The notes beneath the pieces are model-generated. The model worked only from the letters and a program-made list of their open reading frames with translations. It was not told where the DNA came from and ran no database searches. Positions 11,285 to 22,296 of a DNA stretch of 64,000 bases are shown here, one piece after another (within the stretch, counting starts at the first letter, position 1; each line of letters begins with the position of its first letter). A program made the translations under genes and the position numbers. This stretch comes from Nothophaeocryptopus gaeumannii (Eukaryota > Ascomycota > Dothideomycetes > Mycosphaerellales > Mycosphaerellaceae): positions 1,791,501 through 1,855,500 of the forward strand of contig JASISA010000042.1 of the NCBI GenBank assembly GCA_031771865.1, given 5' to 3'.

Positions 11285-11995
11285 ATGCCCAGCACCATCT
11301 CCGCCATTGCCAGCGGTGGCGAGTATGAGCAGGTCACAATCAACCTGCCTCGAGCAATCGCCGATGCCATTCGCGAGGGTGATCTCGACACGACGGCCGC
11401 AACAGTACTGCAGCTGGTTCGTGATACAGCCCGAGGTTTCATCAAAGTCATCATCATTCGAGGCGACGGTAGCTCGAAACCGCTACGTATCCGGAGTCCG
11501 GCGCCACTCAGGGAACTTTGAGACAGGGTCGAAGACCGGAAGATGATGTTCGCGAGGGAGCACCGCCTGATGTTTGGGCACGTCGATCTCTTCGAACCTG
11601 CGCATAAAACGCCAGAAGCAACTCTGGAGGAGGTAGCGCGGGTGTTGTAGTCGAGAAACAATGGTTTGTGCTAACATCGGCATAGATGGGTATTGAGAGC
11701 GATGCCCCTCTCATCCTCGTTCAACGTCCTGATACGCCCGGTGGCAACGTCTACAACATCGAGCTTCGGAGCTGTTACGGAGGTGAACGGGCATCAAACT
11801 TGGGCAGATACAGAGACACCGCGACGACCATCCAAGACATTGTTGAGAGGTTGCAAGATAGGGACGGAAACCCCTCCGAACCAGATTCGCATCTTGTATA
11901 AGGGAAGGGCCATCTGGAACCGCGGATATCGCTTCGATAAGACTGCGGCCACGCTCGCTGAGGTCGGCGCTGCCTTCGTGGTGTCAGTCAAGTAA
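11285..11995 (+). pseudogene. Ubiquitin-like domain gene with in-frame stop and one-base frameshift
   Basis: The start ATG at 11285 sits in a strong CACC context. The frame reads IASGGEYEQVTINLPRAIAD then meets TGA at 11519-11521, but the same frame continues protein-like (DRVEDRKMMFAREHRLMFGH) to 11632, where a GTAGCG donor and a CTAAC...CATAG acceptor at 11685 delimit a 53-base intron. The next exon (from 11686, MGIESDAPLILVQRPD) contains a ubiquitin-like beta-grasp signature: TTIQDIVERLQDRDGNP followed, after a one-base shift in a run of four C near 11870, by PNQIRILYKGRAIWN, matching the ubiquitin pattern of helix then PPDQQRLIFAGK. It ends VGAAFVVSVK at 11995. An alternative intron over the TGA using an AAG acceptor is possible; the frameshift remains. 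Confidence 0.6.
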
Positions 11996-12407
11996 AACGC
12001 TGACAATCGGTGTAGCTTGGCGTCGAGCCCTCCCGCACGAGTGTTTTGACGGCTAAGGGCTGCCTGCACGGAAATCCCTCGTGAACAGCGCCGGATCCCA
12101 GATTCAATTCAGATTCCAGAAGCGCGTGTCAAAGAGGCTAAATGAGACGCGGAAATTGTAACATGGTTCAAACACATGGCCAAAGCGGTATGCATGCACA
12201 GAAAGAATCGCCAGTTGCGGTGAACGGAGGAGATTTGACCGGGTCTTCCACCTAGGCTCGGTCCACAAGAAGCAAGACTCAGAAGCGGAGACGAAGAGCA
12301 GGGCGCATTTGAACGTTCGAAAGAGACTCTTGTTGAGATCCAGGTACAAGCAATCACTGCGAGAGGTTGTTCAAGCTCCATCAAGGTGATTGAGCGTATT
12401 CTTCGGA
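11996..12407. other. Intergenic, no gene seen
   Basis: 412 bases of unremarkable sequence between the ubiquitin-like gene and the convergent CobW gene; only short shadow frames. Confidence 0.5.
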
Positions 12408-13505
12408 TCACTGCACCCGTCTGACCTCCAAGTTTCCTTCAACTCCATCCGCCAACTTAATGAACTCGCCAGCTTTTTTGCTCCACTTGTTACTCTCATA
12501 CGGCGCAGTGAAGATACTCATTCTCAACGCCGGCGCTTCGCTATCATCGCCATCGATCGCAGTCCAGATCCATCTCCCGAAGGACCAGTTCAGAATGTAT
12601 CTCGACTTTCCAACACCCTCCACCGGCTTACCATCTGAGTCTTCGGGTGGCGTACTGCTCCTTACAACAGCCTTGATCCGGTACACTTCATCTTTCGGCG
12701 CCGACTTGAGAAGCGAGTCCAGCTTCTGCAGATCGACACTGGCATCTTGTCCAATCGCCTTGAGCGTCACCGAAAGACATTCAACCTCACTCGTATGCTT
12801 CTCTCCCTCATGATCATGGCCATGACCATCGTCGTGAGAATGCTCATGCCCATCCTCCTCAACCAACCACCCCCTCGCCAACTTCTCATCAAACCCAAAC
12901 AACAACTCCTTCCCAATCCACCCCCGATCACTCTTCACCTGCGGCGTATCAACATCCAAATCCCCCAACTTGTCCAAAAACAAATCATACGCCCTCTCAT
13001 CTAATCCCTCCCACTTATTAATCACTATCATGTCGGTTTGCTTGGCTTGGATTTTTGCCGTGTATGATGTGGAAGCATAGCCAGACCAGTTTTCGGCGTC
13101 TATGACAGAGATGATGCCGTCGAGAGAATAGCGGCCGGTTGCCTGGGCGAGACGTTTGATTTCCAGGACGAGTTTGAGGGGTTCGGCGGAGCCGGAGGTT
13201 TCGATTATGATCCTATCGGGGTGGGTTTGCTTGTCCAGTGCCTCCAGAGCTTCCCCTACTTGGCCTACGTTTACGCAGCAGATGCAGTCTCCCAAAAGTT
13301 CTTGGGTGGCGGCCATTGAAGAAGATTGGGCTAGTTGGGAGTCGACATTCAGGTCGCCGATTTCGTTCTTGATCATGGCCAGCTTGTAGTCTGGATTCTG
13401 TGCCTTGAGTTGAGGGATGAGGTTGAGGATCAGCGTTGTCTTTCCGCATCCTGTGAAGCCGGTGAGGATCGTGATGGGAATCCGTGGATCTGACGTTGAG
13501 CCCAT
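12408..13505 (-). CDS. CobW/COG0523 G3E GTPase, probable zinc metallochaperone (ZNG1-like)
   Basis: Single exon, 365 residues. Walker A GFTGCGKT at 16-23, the diagnostic metal-binding CxCC motif GDCICC (Cys74, 76, 77), a guanine-specificity INKWE motif and the ETSGSAEP switch region are all present. A histidine-rich loop (HEHSHDDGHGHDHEGEKH, about residues 225-245) adds metal sites. The C-terminal CobW_C domain is complete (WSFGRWIW, RMSIFTAPYE). Eukaryotic members hand zinc to client enzymes such as methionine aminopeptidase 1 in a GTP-dependent way; the zinc role here is by family. Confidence 0.93.
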   Translation of the reverse strand: MGSTSDPRIPITILTGFTGCGKTTLILNLIPQLKAQNPDYKLAMIKNEIGDLNVDSQLAQSSSMAATQELLGDCICCVNVGQVGEALEALDKQTHPDRIIIETSGSAEPLKLVLEIKRLAQATGRYSLDGIISVIDAENWSGYASTSYTAKIQAKQTDMIVINKWEGLDERAYDLFLDKLGDLDVDTPQVKSDRGWIGKELLFGFDEKLARGWLVEEDGHEHSHDDGHGHDHEGEKHTSEVECLSVTLKAIGQDASVDLQKLDSLLKSAPKDEVYRIKAVVRSSTPPEDSDGKPVEGVGKSRYILNWSFGRWIWTAIDGDDSEAPALRMSIFTAPYESNKWSKKAGEFIKLADGVEGNLEVRRVQ

Positions 13506-14370
13506 TGTGAGAGTGGAGGTAGTGTCTGGGAAAACTGTTGATGTAGAGCCTGCTACGAAGCCAGGGTGATTCTCTGTGATGTCTCAGCCCAAATACACCT
13601 CGTCGTGGATGCCAGAAAGAGTATTTCTCGGTTGAAAGATGGTATCGGTCCTTGCCAGAGCTTCTGATAGTGGATCGTCTATTGCAGACGACGAGGGTCC
13701 TCGTATCAAGTACGTCCTTGGCGCTTCCTGATCTATGTCTATGTCGTCTGGCTCTTTGCTTCTCGCTAGTACAGAGTCAATGTCAATGTCGTCGGAAAAA
13801 CGAATCTGATGTCCCGGTGATCCTGCTCAGGCACCAAGGCCTGCCGGCTGCTCCCGCTCTTGGCGCCCACCCCAGACCGCATCGCTTCCAACTTTCACAC
13901 GCCGCTTCCTGCTCTTCACGCCTGCGGTCTTGGCCATGTCGCGGCAGTGGTTCTCGATTGCTCTACTGCAGGCAAGTAAATGCTGATAGATGAAACCTCA
14001 TCTCTCACCGTCTTTCCCAAATGCCATCACATGCAACAGACCAGGCACAAGCGGGTCACCGGCGTCATGTACCGCCCAATGGCTCCAATGAGTCGCGCCT
14101 GCCCCGGCTGTACACATGCGTATGCCAAGTGATGGCTGTGTCACGGCACACGAAAGAAGCAGCTGCGGTCCAGCAGGTTTAATCGTGGCAGGTGCAGGCC
14201 ATAGGGGAGCTTCGAGCACGCGACCCTCTTTCTTATGCCTTGTGTTGACCTCTCTTCTTGAACTCACCACCTCTTGATTCCACTCACAAACAAGGACTCA
14301 ACATCCAGATCTGATTCACGACTTCCATACCGTCATCAACAGATACCTCCAACACTTCCAGATAGATATC
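13506..14370. other. Intergenic, no gene seen
   Basis: Upstream regions of the divergent CobW and glycine-rich protein genes. Frames at 13652-13993 and 13998-14270 have no family character. Confidence 0.5.
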
Positions 14371-14788
14371 ATGGACTTCGTCAAGAAATTCGCAGGCGGT
14401 GAGAACGAGGGCCAGCAGCAGCAGCAGGGTGGCAGCTCCAACAGCGGCGAGCAGAAGCAGGGCGGAGGAGGCGGTGGCTTCCTAGGCGGCCTCGGAGACA
14501 AGGTCAACAGCGCCGCTGGCGGCGGAAAGGAGAGCGAGAAGAATGAGGACTATCTCGATAAGGGTATGGAAGCCCAACAGCCAATCGAACTATCAAGATG
14601 CTTGACTGACTGGAAATGCAGGGGTCGACTACGTCCAAGAGAAGTTCATGGGCCAGGGCCCACAAGATAACGAGAACGCTGTCGAGCAAGCCAAGGACGA
14701 ACAGGTTTCGGATTTCATTCGAGGACAGTATAAGAGTGTGACGGGCAGTGATGTGCCGATCAAGGACAAGGAGACGAGACTTGGTTGA
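14371..14788 (+). CDS. Small glycine/glutamine-rich stress-like protein
   Basis: Exons 14371-14563 and 14622-14788 (phase 1; GTATGG donor, AATGCAG acceptor) give 119 residues. The N-terminus MDFVKKFAGGENEG leads into a Gln run and a Gly-rich, low-complexity stretch (GGGGGGFLGGLGDKVNSAAG), then a conserved charged end (DYVQEKFMGQG, AKDEQVSDFIRGQYK). This layout is common to small, strongly expressed filamentous-ascomycete proteins of unknown function, sometimes described as stress or DNA-damage responsive. No signal peptide or membrane segment. The intron is needed to reach the conserved end. Confidence 0.82.
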
Positions 14789-15135
14789 ACGGCTCAATGG
14801 GACATGAGGCACACGATGACTGGCCAATGGGTTCAAATATACCCTTGGACACTAATGATGTTCTCAAACTGGAAAATTAAACGCCTCTGCATTCTACCCA
14901 CGCAACCTGCGAACTTTGCTCAACTTCATGTCTCGCTGTAAGGTGGTAAAACCAGCGTGCTCCCAATCGCTCATGGGGGTTGAGCCAGAGTCACTTTCCA
15001 ACGGAATCTCAATATCTCTGCCCTGACTCGGCTGTCCACGCTCTCGATGTCGCGCTCCAGATAGTATTGAGGACTTGGTGTCGTAGAGAGATCATGGAAT
15101 GGTTTGATTCGAGTACAGATGAGGATGAGGAGATC
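14789..15135. other. Intergenic, no gene seen
   Basis: 347 bases between converging genes, no supported feature. Confidence 0.5.
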
Positions 15136-15420
15136 TCATCTCGATCTGGAAGCCGTAGTCCCAGCCGTCTGCTGCGTCCCTCGATTTGCGTACTGGTAAG
15201 CCGCCAGAAGTTGATCGTAAGGTGCGCTTCGGCCGGCCACGGCTCGTTTGGCGCTCATGCTATGTCTCTTGCAGGCGAGACTGCGAGTACAATATTCTCC
15301 TGATGGTAATGATGCGCCGCATTCTTTCTCTACGTCCACAGTTGCAGGTACTGGTTGTACGGAAGTCTCATCTCCAGGTTGGGATGATACGATCACCCAG
15401 TCTTCTTCTTGTGATGGCAT
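15136..15420 (-). CDS. Small hypothetical protein
   Basis: 94-codon frame from ATG at 15420 beginning MPSQEEDWVIVSSQPGDETS and ending in a Ser/Thr/Arg-rich tail. The acidic N-terminus with a WVIV core resembles small predicted fungal proteins, but no domain can be named. No intron is required. Could be spurious. Confidence 0.4.
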   Translation of the reverse strand: MPSQEEDWVIVSSQPGDETSVQPVPATVDVEKECGASLPSGEYCTRSLACKRHSMSAKRAVAGRSAPYDQLLAAYQYANRGTQQTAGTTASRSR

Positions 15421-15650
15421 TGTGCGGCGCTGCGTGATGATTGATGGAAGGAGTTGCAACTAAGAAGGCAGTATGTCATCGTCGCGGCCATGGAGCAACA
15501 CCATAGCCGCGCCAAGCCTCGCATCGGATCCGAGGCAGTGATGCAACATTCACTTCAGTGCCCAAGCTCCCCAAGCTAACTTCCAGTCTCCATCAACTTC
15601 ACAACTCGCATGTGATTCCAACCCCTCCTCCAAATACCCCCAATCCCATC

Positions 15651-16646
15651 ATGAATCCCACCGACTGGCCTCCCGCCTCCTCCCGCCCGGGAACTCTCCA
15701 CACCATCCCACCCAACCTCTCCGCCTTCGAACCCTCCAAATCCCTCATCTCAAGCGTCCGCCAATTCGCCTCAGGAGCCACACCAGTCGCAAACATAAAC
15801 ACAATCCTCTGGGTCGGCGGCATGTTCGACACCTTCGGCAGCGTCCAATACCCCTTTACACTCGCGCAAGCCCTACCCACAAACTGGAGTCTTATCACAG
15901 CTTCGCTAGGCTCTGCGGGGTTCGGCTGGGGAGTATGCAGTTTATCGAAAGATGCACATGAGATGGGGAAGATAATAAGTTATATCAAGACGAAGAGACC
16001 TGGTGGGAAAGTGGTCATTATGGGGCATAGTACGGGGTGTCAGGATTGTATGGAATACATCGTGGGCAAAGACAGTGAGAAGAGACCGCAGGTGGATGGG
16101 GTTATTCTACAAGCTCCCGTGTCAGATCGGGAAGCTCTGGATCAGGAGTTACCGAAAGCTTTCAAGCAAGAAGCTGATCAATTGGCTTTGAAGATGTTGC
16201 GGGAGAAACATGGAGAAGAAGCGATTCCGAATCGGTTGACGAGGCCTATCTTTGGGAGGTTGTTGGTGAGTGCGAAGAGATGGCATGATGTTAGTTCGCC
16301 GGGGCCGGATCATGCTGGTGCGGATGATTATTTCTCGAGTGATCTGCCAGTTGAGAGGCTGAAAATTACATTTGGGAAGTTTACGAGTAAGACCCCGTTA
16401 TTGATTATGTACAGTGGAGATGATGATGCTGCGCCGAAGGGGGTCAATACTCAGAATTTGGTGCAGAAATGGGCTGGTGTTGTCAAGGACGCGGGAGGCA
16501 TTGTCGACGAAGAGAGTGGCGTCGTGCCTGGTGCGAGCCATAACTTGAATGGCAATCCTGATGAAGTCGTGCAAGACTTAATCAACAGAGTCAAAGCCTT
16601 TGTTGGAAGACTCGATGCGGGAAGTGCCGGCGTCTCCAGGATATGA
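15651..16646 (+). CDS. Alpha/beta hydrolase, DUF1749 (UPF0613) family
   Basis: 331 residues from the first ATG; the frame is open upstream from a non-ATG codon. The nucleophile elbow GHSTGCQDCMEY, an acidic turn SGDDDAAP and a late His in GASHNLNG match the Ser-Asp-His triad of DUF1749 hydrolases. Characterised relatives include the siderophore ester hydrolase SidJ of Aspergillus, so ester hydrolysis is likely, but the substrate is not readable here and no siderophore genes are adjacent. No signal peptide. Single exon. Confidence 0.85.
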   Translation: MNPTDWPPASSRPGTLHTIPPNLSAFEPSKSLISSVRQFASGATPVANINTILWVGGMFDTFGSVQYPFTLAQALPTNWSLITASLGSAGFGWGVCSLSKDAHEMGKIISYIKTKRPGGKVVIMGHSTGCQDCMEYIVGKDSEKRPQVDGVILQAPVSDREALDQELPKAFKQEADQLALKMLREKHGEEAIPNRLTRPIFGRLLVSAKRWHDVSSPGPDHAGADDYFSSDLPVERLKITFGKFTSKTPLLIMYSGDDDAAPKGVNTQNLVQKWAGVVKDAGGIVDEESGVVPGASHNLNGNPDEVVQDLINRVKAFVGRLDAGSAGVSRI

Positions 16647-17090
16647 ACGAGAACAAGTATTCCGGGTCTCTCAATGGACGTGAGGGAAGACTGGGATCAT
16701 CGCGACTTCAATCCGCTCATTGTCATAAGATCACGAAAGTACGTCTTCATGAGAGCCTTGAGCTCTACTTTATGGAAACTCGACTCCGTGAGATCATACG
16801 TTTTGGAAGGATTCGACTCGGCCTTCAGCTCCTGCCTCCGCTTGTGGCGTTGCTGAGAGTGGGACTTGTGCGACTGACGAGAACGCATGTCATACAAAAG
16901 AGATATCTCGAGCCCATGAGCTGTTGGCGAAGTCATGCTGCGGCTTCAGCAGTGTGGTACTAAGCAGGTGTGGCATCCTCCCCGAGCAGTCCGAGCTGAC
17001 CTCCCTTGGCGTCAGACGCACATCGGCCAATCTCGACAGCTTCCACGGTAGTAAACAGGTACTGCAAAAGAAATGCAACCGCAGATCGCT
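16647..17090. other. Intergenic, no gene seen
   Basis: No supported gene. The base composition turns abruptly TpA-rich at about 17095 where the repeat relic begins. Confidence 0.5.
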
Positions 17091-17094
17091 CACC

Positions 17095-18150
17095 AAAACA
17101 AACTCTAGGGCTAGTATAAGTAGGACGAGTTATAGAAGTAGGATAATACTAGGCGCGAAGGAATCCTCCTACTCGCGTTTAGAACTCTATAGAATACTAA
17201 TATCTAGGAGCTTTATCGAGGGCTTAGTAAAGCCTAGGCTACGATAGTATTCTAGATATAGTTAGAGATAATTAGCCTTCCTTACTTCCTCTATAAGGTT
17301 AGGGTACCCGATACTAGTGTTACGGACCGAATCTGCAGGACGCAGAATCAAGGACATGGAACCATGCAAGAATGACGCCAGAAGTCACGTGTCTGACCAC
17401 AGTCTGGGACCTCTGGTCAAACACGTGAGGTTTGGCGACCGACAGACCGCCCGACCGGTCAGTTGGTCGAACGGTCAAACTCGCTGCCAAGAGCAAGCGA
17501 GACCACCAAGTATATAGCAACGATGGTTGACTAGCAATCATCGTGTTCAACTCATGTTACAATCTCACTGATTGGAATAAGCCAAGACTTCCTTCACTTC
17601 GTTCCACTTGCCGACGCATTCTCCAAAGAAGCCATTCCACGTGATTAAGCGAGTCACCTGACAAGCGAGATACCGTGCGTAACAACTAGCCCCTACTACG
17701 AATATAGAGATAGAGGGATAGCTCGATACTACCTTACCTACTATACAAATATACGAGAGAGTAGAAGGGAACTTATCTTAGCTACTAGATACTAGGACGC
17801 GAGAAGATAGCTTACTAAGTTTCCTAGATAAACCGTAGCGTAGGCAATAAGGTATCTCCCTATAGGATAATTCGAGTAGACCCTTAAATATCTCCTAGAG
17901 TAGGCCGGAGATCTCGAACCCAAGTAAGGAGGATAATGTTAACTCTAGCGTGTTAGCTAGCTGCCTACGGGCAAACATATTAGTTCTATAGTACCTAAGA
18001 TGCAGTAGGGTATAAGGCATAATAGAGGGAGGAAGTTTTACGCTATAGGTACTTTCTATAGGGTTTTCTTTTACAACATGTAGATATGCTAGAAGGGGCA
18101 CGGCCTGTAGCTAGCTCGAATACATTTATTATTATTATTAGTACTCGTTA
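17095..18150. repeat. TpA-rich transposon relic (RIP-like), split by a solo LTR
   Basis: Sequence on both sides of the LTR (17095-17317 and 17685-18150) is dense in TA, CTA and TAG steps and poor in CA/TG and has no open frame, unlike the genes around it. This is the composition expected after repeat-induced point mutation of a repeat. Both flanks look alike and are probably one older element interrupted by the LTR insertion. Element family not identifiable by eye. A short (TTA)n run lies near 18126-18141. Confidence 0.65.
17318..17684. mobile_element. Solo LTR (367 bp) of an LTR retrotransposon
   Basis: The element starts TGTTACGG and ends GCGTAACA, so its termini are the inverted repeat TGTTACG/CGTAACA with the canonical TG...CA ends. 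It is flanked by a perfect 5-base target duplication ACTAG (17313-17317 and 17685-17689), diagnostic of integrase-mediated insertion. A TATA-like TATATAG at about 17511-17517 fits an LTR promoter. There is no internal domain, so it is a solo LTR left by recombination. Its balanced composition shows it inserted after the surrounding repeat had been mutated. Copia or gypsy cannot be decided. Confidence 0.9.
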
Positions 18151-20421
18151 TCAGGCCATTTTAGCGTGCCAACTCACACGTTGTCCTTCCCCCTCAAAGA
18201 ACGCTATACTGCAACGACCGATCTGCTTCGCTACAATTTGAGCAGCTGACCATATCTTTGGAACTTCTCCGCGACAGTTTGCTGATTTTGCAGCAGCGCC
18301 AGTATTAGACCGAGGCGTTTGCACTATTCCGGTAAGGTGTTGTGATGGACGGTCCCTGATGCGCAGAAGAGACATAGGTTTCCCCACTGTTGATCTTCCG
18401 CCACGATCACCACTTCCTGCTTTTTCGGGAAAGGCAGCACCACAAAGAAGTAGGCCGCCGAAACTTCGCCAAGATCTGGGATTGCCGTTCTGCCGAAGTG
18501 CTCGCTGCTCGTGTCCGCCTCTCGCGTACTCTTTGACCCATTTGCAATACTATATCGCGCATAGAGGCCCTGAAATTGCAGAAGTTATCGTGGTCAATTC
18601 GCGTGAGCCGATTCCAGATGAGGCATCAGCAAGAGCATCGCGTCAGGCAAATTTCCAGGAGAGCTTGTTCGAATAAGCTTATCAGCAAGCTCAGCGGCCA
18701 TGGCACGCCGCGAAAGTGCCTGTGGCTGGCATGTGACGCCTTCGGGGTTTGTGGCGCTTTGCATAGTTTCTCTGCCGATCATTTGAAGATCTCGCCATGC
18801 TCTTGCTGAGATAGAAAAGCTGTACTATCGGATGTGATTCCGTACCGGCGACGTGCAAGTGTCTCGGAGGACAAAGCGGCAGTTGCGGTAGGTTACGGCT
18901 TCCTCGTGCGATCGCGTGCTTGTTCGAAGGGTGTCACAATGCGGTGGTGTGAAGTGGCAGTTCGGCAAACAGTTCCACCCTAGCTCTTTTGTGGCAGTCG
19001 TATATTTCGATGGGCGTTGATGGCGTGGACTCTGGCCTTGCGTGTTTGATGCCCAGACCCTTCGAGCGGAATCAGTCTCGCACTGGGACGATAGCAGGTG
19101 ATCCTGGAAGCTGTACCGATGCTGAGTCGAGAGCTGTGTTTTCAGGCAGGCTGGTAGTCATTTCCGCAGCGATCTTTACGATCCAGGATGTCACATCGTA
19201 CTGGAGTCGAAGGTATCAGTCAACGCTCATGTATGGTCTCGCATGCCGGACCAAGACCTCTTACTGTAAAGTCGACGACCACCTCTCGATTGACGTCTTC
19301 AAGTGCACCCGGTGACGATATTTCAATCGTACACTTTGCTTTTCCGTTCCCAAAGGGTAGCTCGATGCTCTGTTGACTCGACATTGCTACCCGAGAGCTG
19401 CAAAGATGGTTCTGTGGGACAAGAAGTCCCGAATAGTTTGCTGAAAGGAGGCTTATTTGATAAGAAAGTCCGAAGGATGGAGCCGGATGCAAGGATAATG
19501 GAGACGTGGATCGGTCAAGGATAGGGCTGGTCCTTTCGGAGGTCTTGAAACGTCGAGTGAGAACATCACATCATCATGGTGGTCAACCATCCAACTCCAA
19601 AAGCGCCATCTCGCGTCTCTGCGCAGAAACTTCCCGTGTTCGTTTCTTGGCCTCCTTGTAAGCGTTGTGACAGATCCAGGCGTCCTTGTACGTCTTACAC
19701 GGGAAAGGCAGCTGGTGACATGGCTCTCTAGATTGCTGCGCACGTATGAAGCAGTCCAAATCTCCGACACCGTAAGTTCATTCATCGTGTTTGACACCCG
19801 CTCTTTGTCAGCCAAAAGCTCATTTCTGTCAAGTCTTCCCGGTTGAGGCACAGTCCACATAGCTTACAAGACGAACAGACGCTCGAAGGCATGGCGAAGA
19901 TACAGTTGATTCGTCCAGGCGGTGGAGGTCGATGTGGTACCGTATGTAGACCCGTCACGATTCAAGATGTCTCTCTGTAAAGCGAGTAGGGAAGAAACGT
20001 CGCGAGTGTTAATGGTCATCAATTGAGTGCTCTCCATAGCTGCGTCTTCAGGGCATGTATGTTTTGGTCGAAACTCATATCAGTTGTTCGTAAGCCTACT
20101 GTGTGAGCATGTTGTTCCGCAGAGACGTGCTACGATCTTGATGGGCTGCGCACGTGTGAGAGTCTGAGTGTGAATGTTGTTGGTGGGACAGAAAATGAGG
20201 GCGAAGTGAAAGGATCGAGATGGAGTGGAAGAACGGGAACATCCGCCGCCAAGATTTTGTGTGTGGGGCAGACGCAGAGGCGATGATTGCGATTTCCAAA
20301 AGTTCAAGACATCACGTCGCCAGGCCAGAAACGAGCCACCACCCCCTCTAATCACCACCCTCTCCCCACCGCGGCCGACAGGGAACTCGACCGATCGCAC
20401 ACAATTGCAACCGCAACCACC
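18151..20421. other. Long gene-poor interval
   Basis: 2.3 kb with normal composition but no convincing gene. A short minus-strand frame from ATG 19384 (MSSQQSIELPFGNGK, 54 codons) and one at 19453-19860 have no family support. The last few hundred bases should contain the eIF3m promoter and 5' UTR. Confidence 0.45.
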
Positions 20422-21750
20422 ATGCCGGGCTTCCCCAAGCTCTCCCTGGTCGAGGGCGCCTTCGAAGAGCTCGCGCTCGAACTTGCGACATACCTGGACA
20501 ACGCGAAGGGCGATGAGGGCACAATCACCAACGACATCACGCCTCTACTTGCCGACCCCGAGAAGAGCGATCGCCCACAGCAGACAGACAAGGATGCCGT
20601 GCTTAAGAAGCTCGTCACCGCCAGCTCCATCTTCAACGGCGCACCCGAGCGGGAACTGCAGGCCGCATACAACCTCCTCATCCACCTCATCTCCCAGGCC
20701 GAGGACCCCGACCGATACCTCCCGCCAGTCTGCAAGTACTTGCAGGCACCTATCACCTCCTCTCCTCACAATGGCGGCGGCATCGCGCTTGGCATCTTGA
20801 GCACCCTCTTCAACACTATCCAGCCCGACGACGAGACCCGGTATCACGTCCTCTTAGCTATAATTAGCGTCATCAAGAGCACAGGCAATTTCGACACACT
20901 CGCTCCGCAACTCAAGGCCGTCGACTCATGGGCAGCAGAGTGGGAGCTGGAGCCCGCAGACGCACGGAAACTCTACCTGGCCATCTCCGATGCTGCCGCT
21001 GCTGCGAAAGAGCCAGAGGCGAGCTACTACTATCTTCTGAAGGGCCTACGAACAACGCAGAAAGAAGCATCCTCTAATGAGGCACGCGAGCTTTCCGTCC
21101 GAGCCCTCAAGCTCGCTCTACAGAACGAGAAGCACTTCGACTTCCAAGACTTGACAGCGCTTGACAGCATTCAAGCGCTTCGAAAATCCGACCAGTCTTG
21201 GGCCGATCTCTTAGAGGTCTTCAGCGCAGAGAACTATGATGACTTTCAGGACTTCAAAGAGGGTAACCCATCATTCTTGGAGGAGCAGAACCTGAGTGAG
21301 GAGGTCCTCGCCAAGAAGATGCGCCTCCTGACCTTGGCTTCATTGGCTGCGCATGCCACACAATCACGGACGCTGTCTTATACTTCAATCTCGAAAGCCA
21401 TGCAGATCCCAATCGAAGACGTCGAGATGTGGGTCATTGATAGCATTCGCAGCGGTCTTATCGAGGGCAAGCTCTCTCAGCAGAAGCAGGAATTCCTCAT
21501 CCACCGCAGCACGTACCGCGTGTTCGGCGACAATCAGTGGAGAGAGGTCGCAGCTCGGTTAGACGTGTGGCGAAACAGCTTGACGAATGTACTGGCTGTT
21601 ATTCGGCAACAGAAAGAGGATTTCATTCGGGAGAGGGAGGCTGAGCTGCAGAACCAGAACTCGAACGGCGAGCAGAAGGGGTACCGACCGAACAGAGGGC
21701 AGAGGAATCAACCAGAGCGCAGCCAACAACAGTCTGTCGAGGTTGAGTAG
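20422..21750 (+). CDS. Eukaryotic translation initiation factor 3 subunit M
   Basis: 442 residues in a single exon from an ATG in good context (CCACC before ATG). The N-terminus MPGFPKLSLVEGAFEELALE, the helical repeats and the PCI domain with winged helix (LASLAAHATQSRTLSYTSIS, then IEDVEMWVIDSIRSGLIEGK) are those of fungal eIF3m (Csn7B-related). A GLIEGKLSQQ wing and a basic, Gln/Asn-rich tail close the protein. eIF3m is a cytosolic scaffold subunit of eIF3 that helps the 40S subunit recruit mRNA. The frame is open 45 codons upstream of the ATG but this is 5' UTR. Confidence 0.95.
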   Translation: MPGFPKLSLVEGAFEELALELATYLDNAKGDEGTITNDITPLLADPEKSDRPQQTDKDAVLKKLVTASSIFNGAPERELQAAYNLLIHLISQAEDPDRYLPPVCKYLQAPITSSPHNGGGIALGILSTLFNTIQPDDETRYHVLLAIISVIKSTGNFDTLAPQLKAVDSWAAEWELEPADARKLYLAISDAAAAAKEPEASYYYLLKGLRTTQKEASSNEARELSVRALKLALQNEKHFDFQDLTALDSIQALRKSDQSWADLLEVFSAENYDDFQDFKEGNPSFLEEQNLSEEVLAKKMRLLTLASLAAHATQSRTLSYTSISKAMQIPIEDVEMWVIDSIRSGLIEGKLSQQKQEFLIHRSTYRVFGDNQWREVAARLDVWRNSLTNVLAVIRQQKEDFIREREAELQNQNSNGEQKGYRPNRGQRNQPERSQQQSVEVE

Positions 21751-22296
21751 ATCTGTGTTTTCGGTATCAAGCATGGCGTCGGTGGTTTTGATGGCATGGA
21801 TGGGTCTTATGGCATACGGTGAATGAGACGTGCTGCCTCAGGCGATAGACTGTGAAAAAGTCTCACAATACGAAATGTTCCAAATCTTAGCCCCTGTGGC
21901 CTTTTGTTCTCTCGACCAACGTGCCTGCTACCGACTGCTCGCTACTCATTCCGCTGCGCCACAGCCCTGTTGCGTCACAGCGTCTAGTGCATGATATGCG
22001 TGGCCTCAACTGAGTTCTGAGCATGCGTGCAGGATAGCAAGCTCTGCACGTCCCGCTCAAGGAGGCTCCCAAATCAACATGAATATCACATATTGAAGCT
22101 CGTCCAACGACCCGAGAGAAGGCTCCGATTCGAGTGGCATGGAAGTATGCGATAGGTAAAGCTCTTCAAGTTTGTTTACATATGACGAAAGATGGTCACC
22201 AACGCGTTGACCAGCCCATGATTTAAGTAATTGTACAGGTCTCTGTCCGCCTTCAACGTGCTCGTGGACTCTACCAAGAACCAAATCGATCGAATA
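21751..22296. other. Intergenic, no gene seen
   Basis: 546 bases between eIF3m and the next plus-strand gene; only short frames. Confidence 0.5.
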
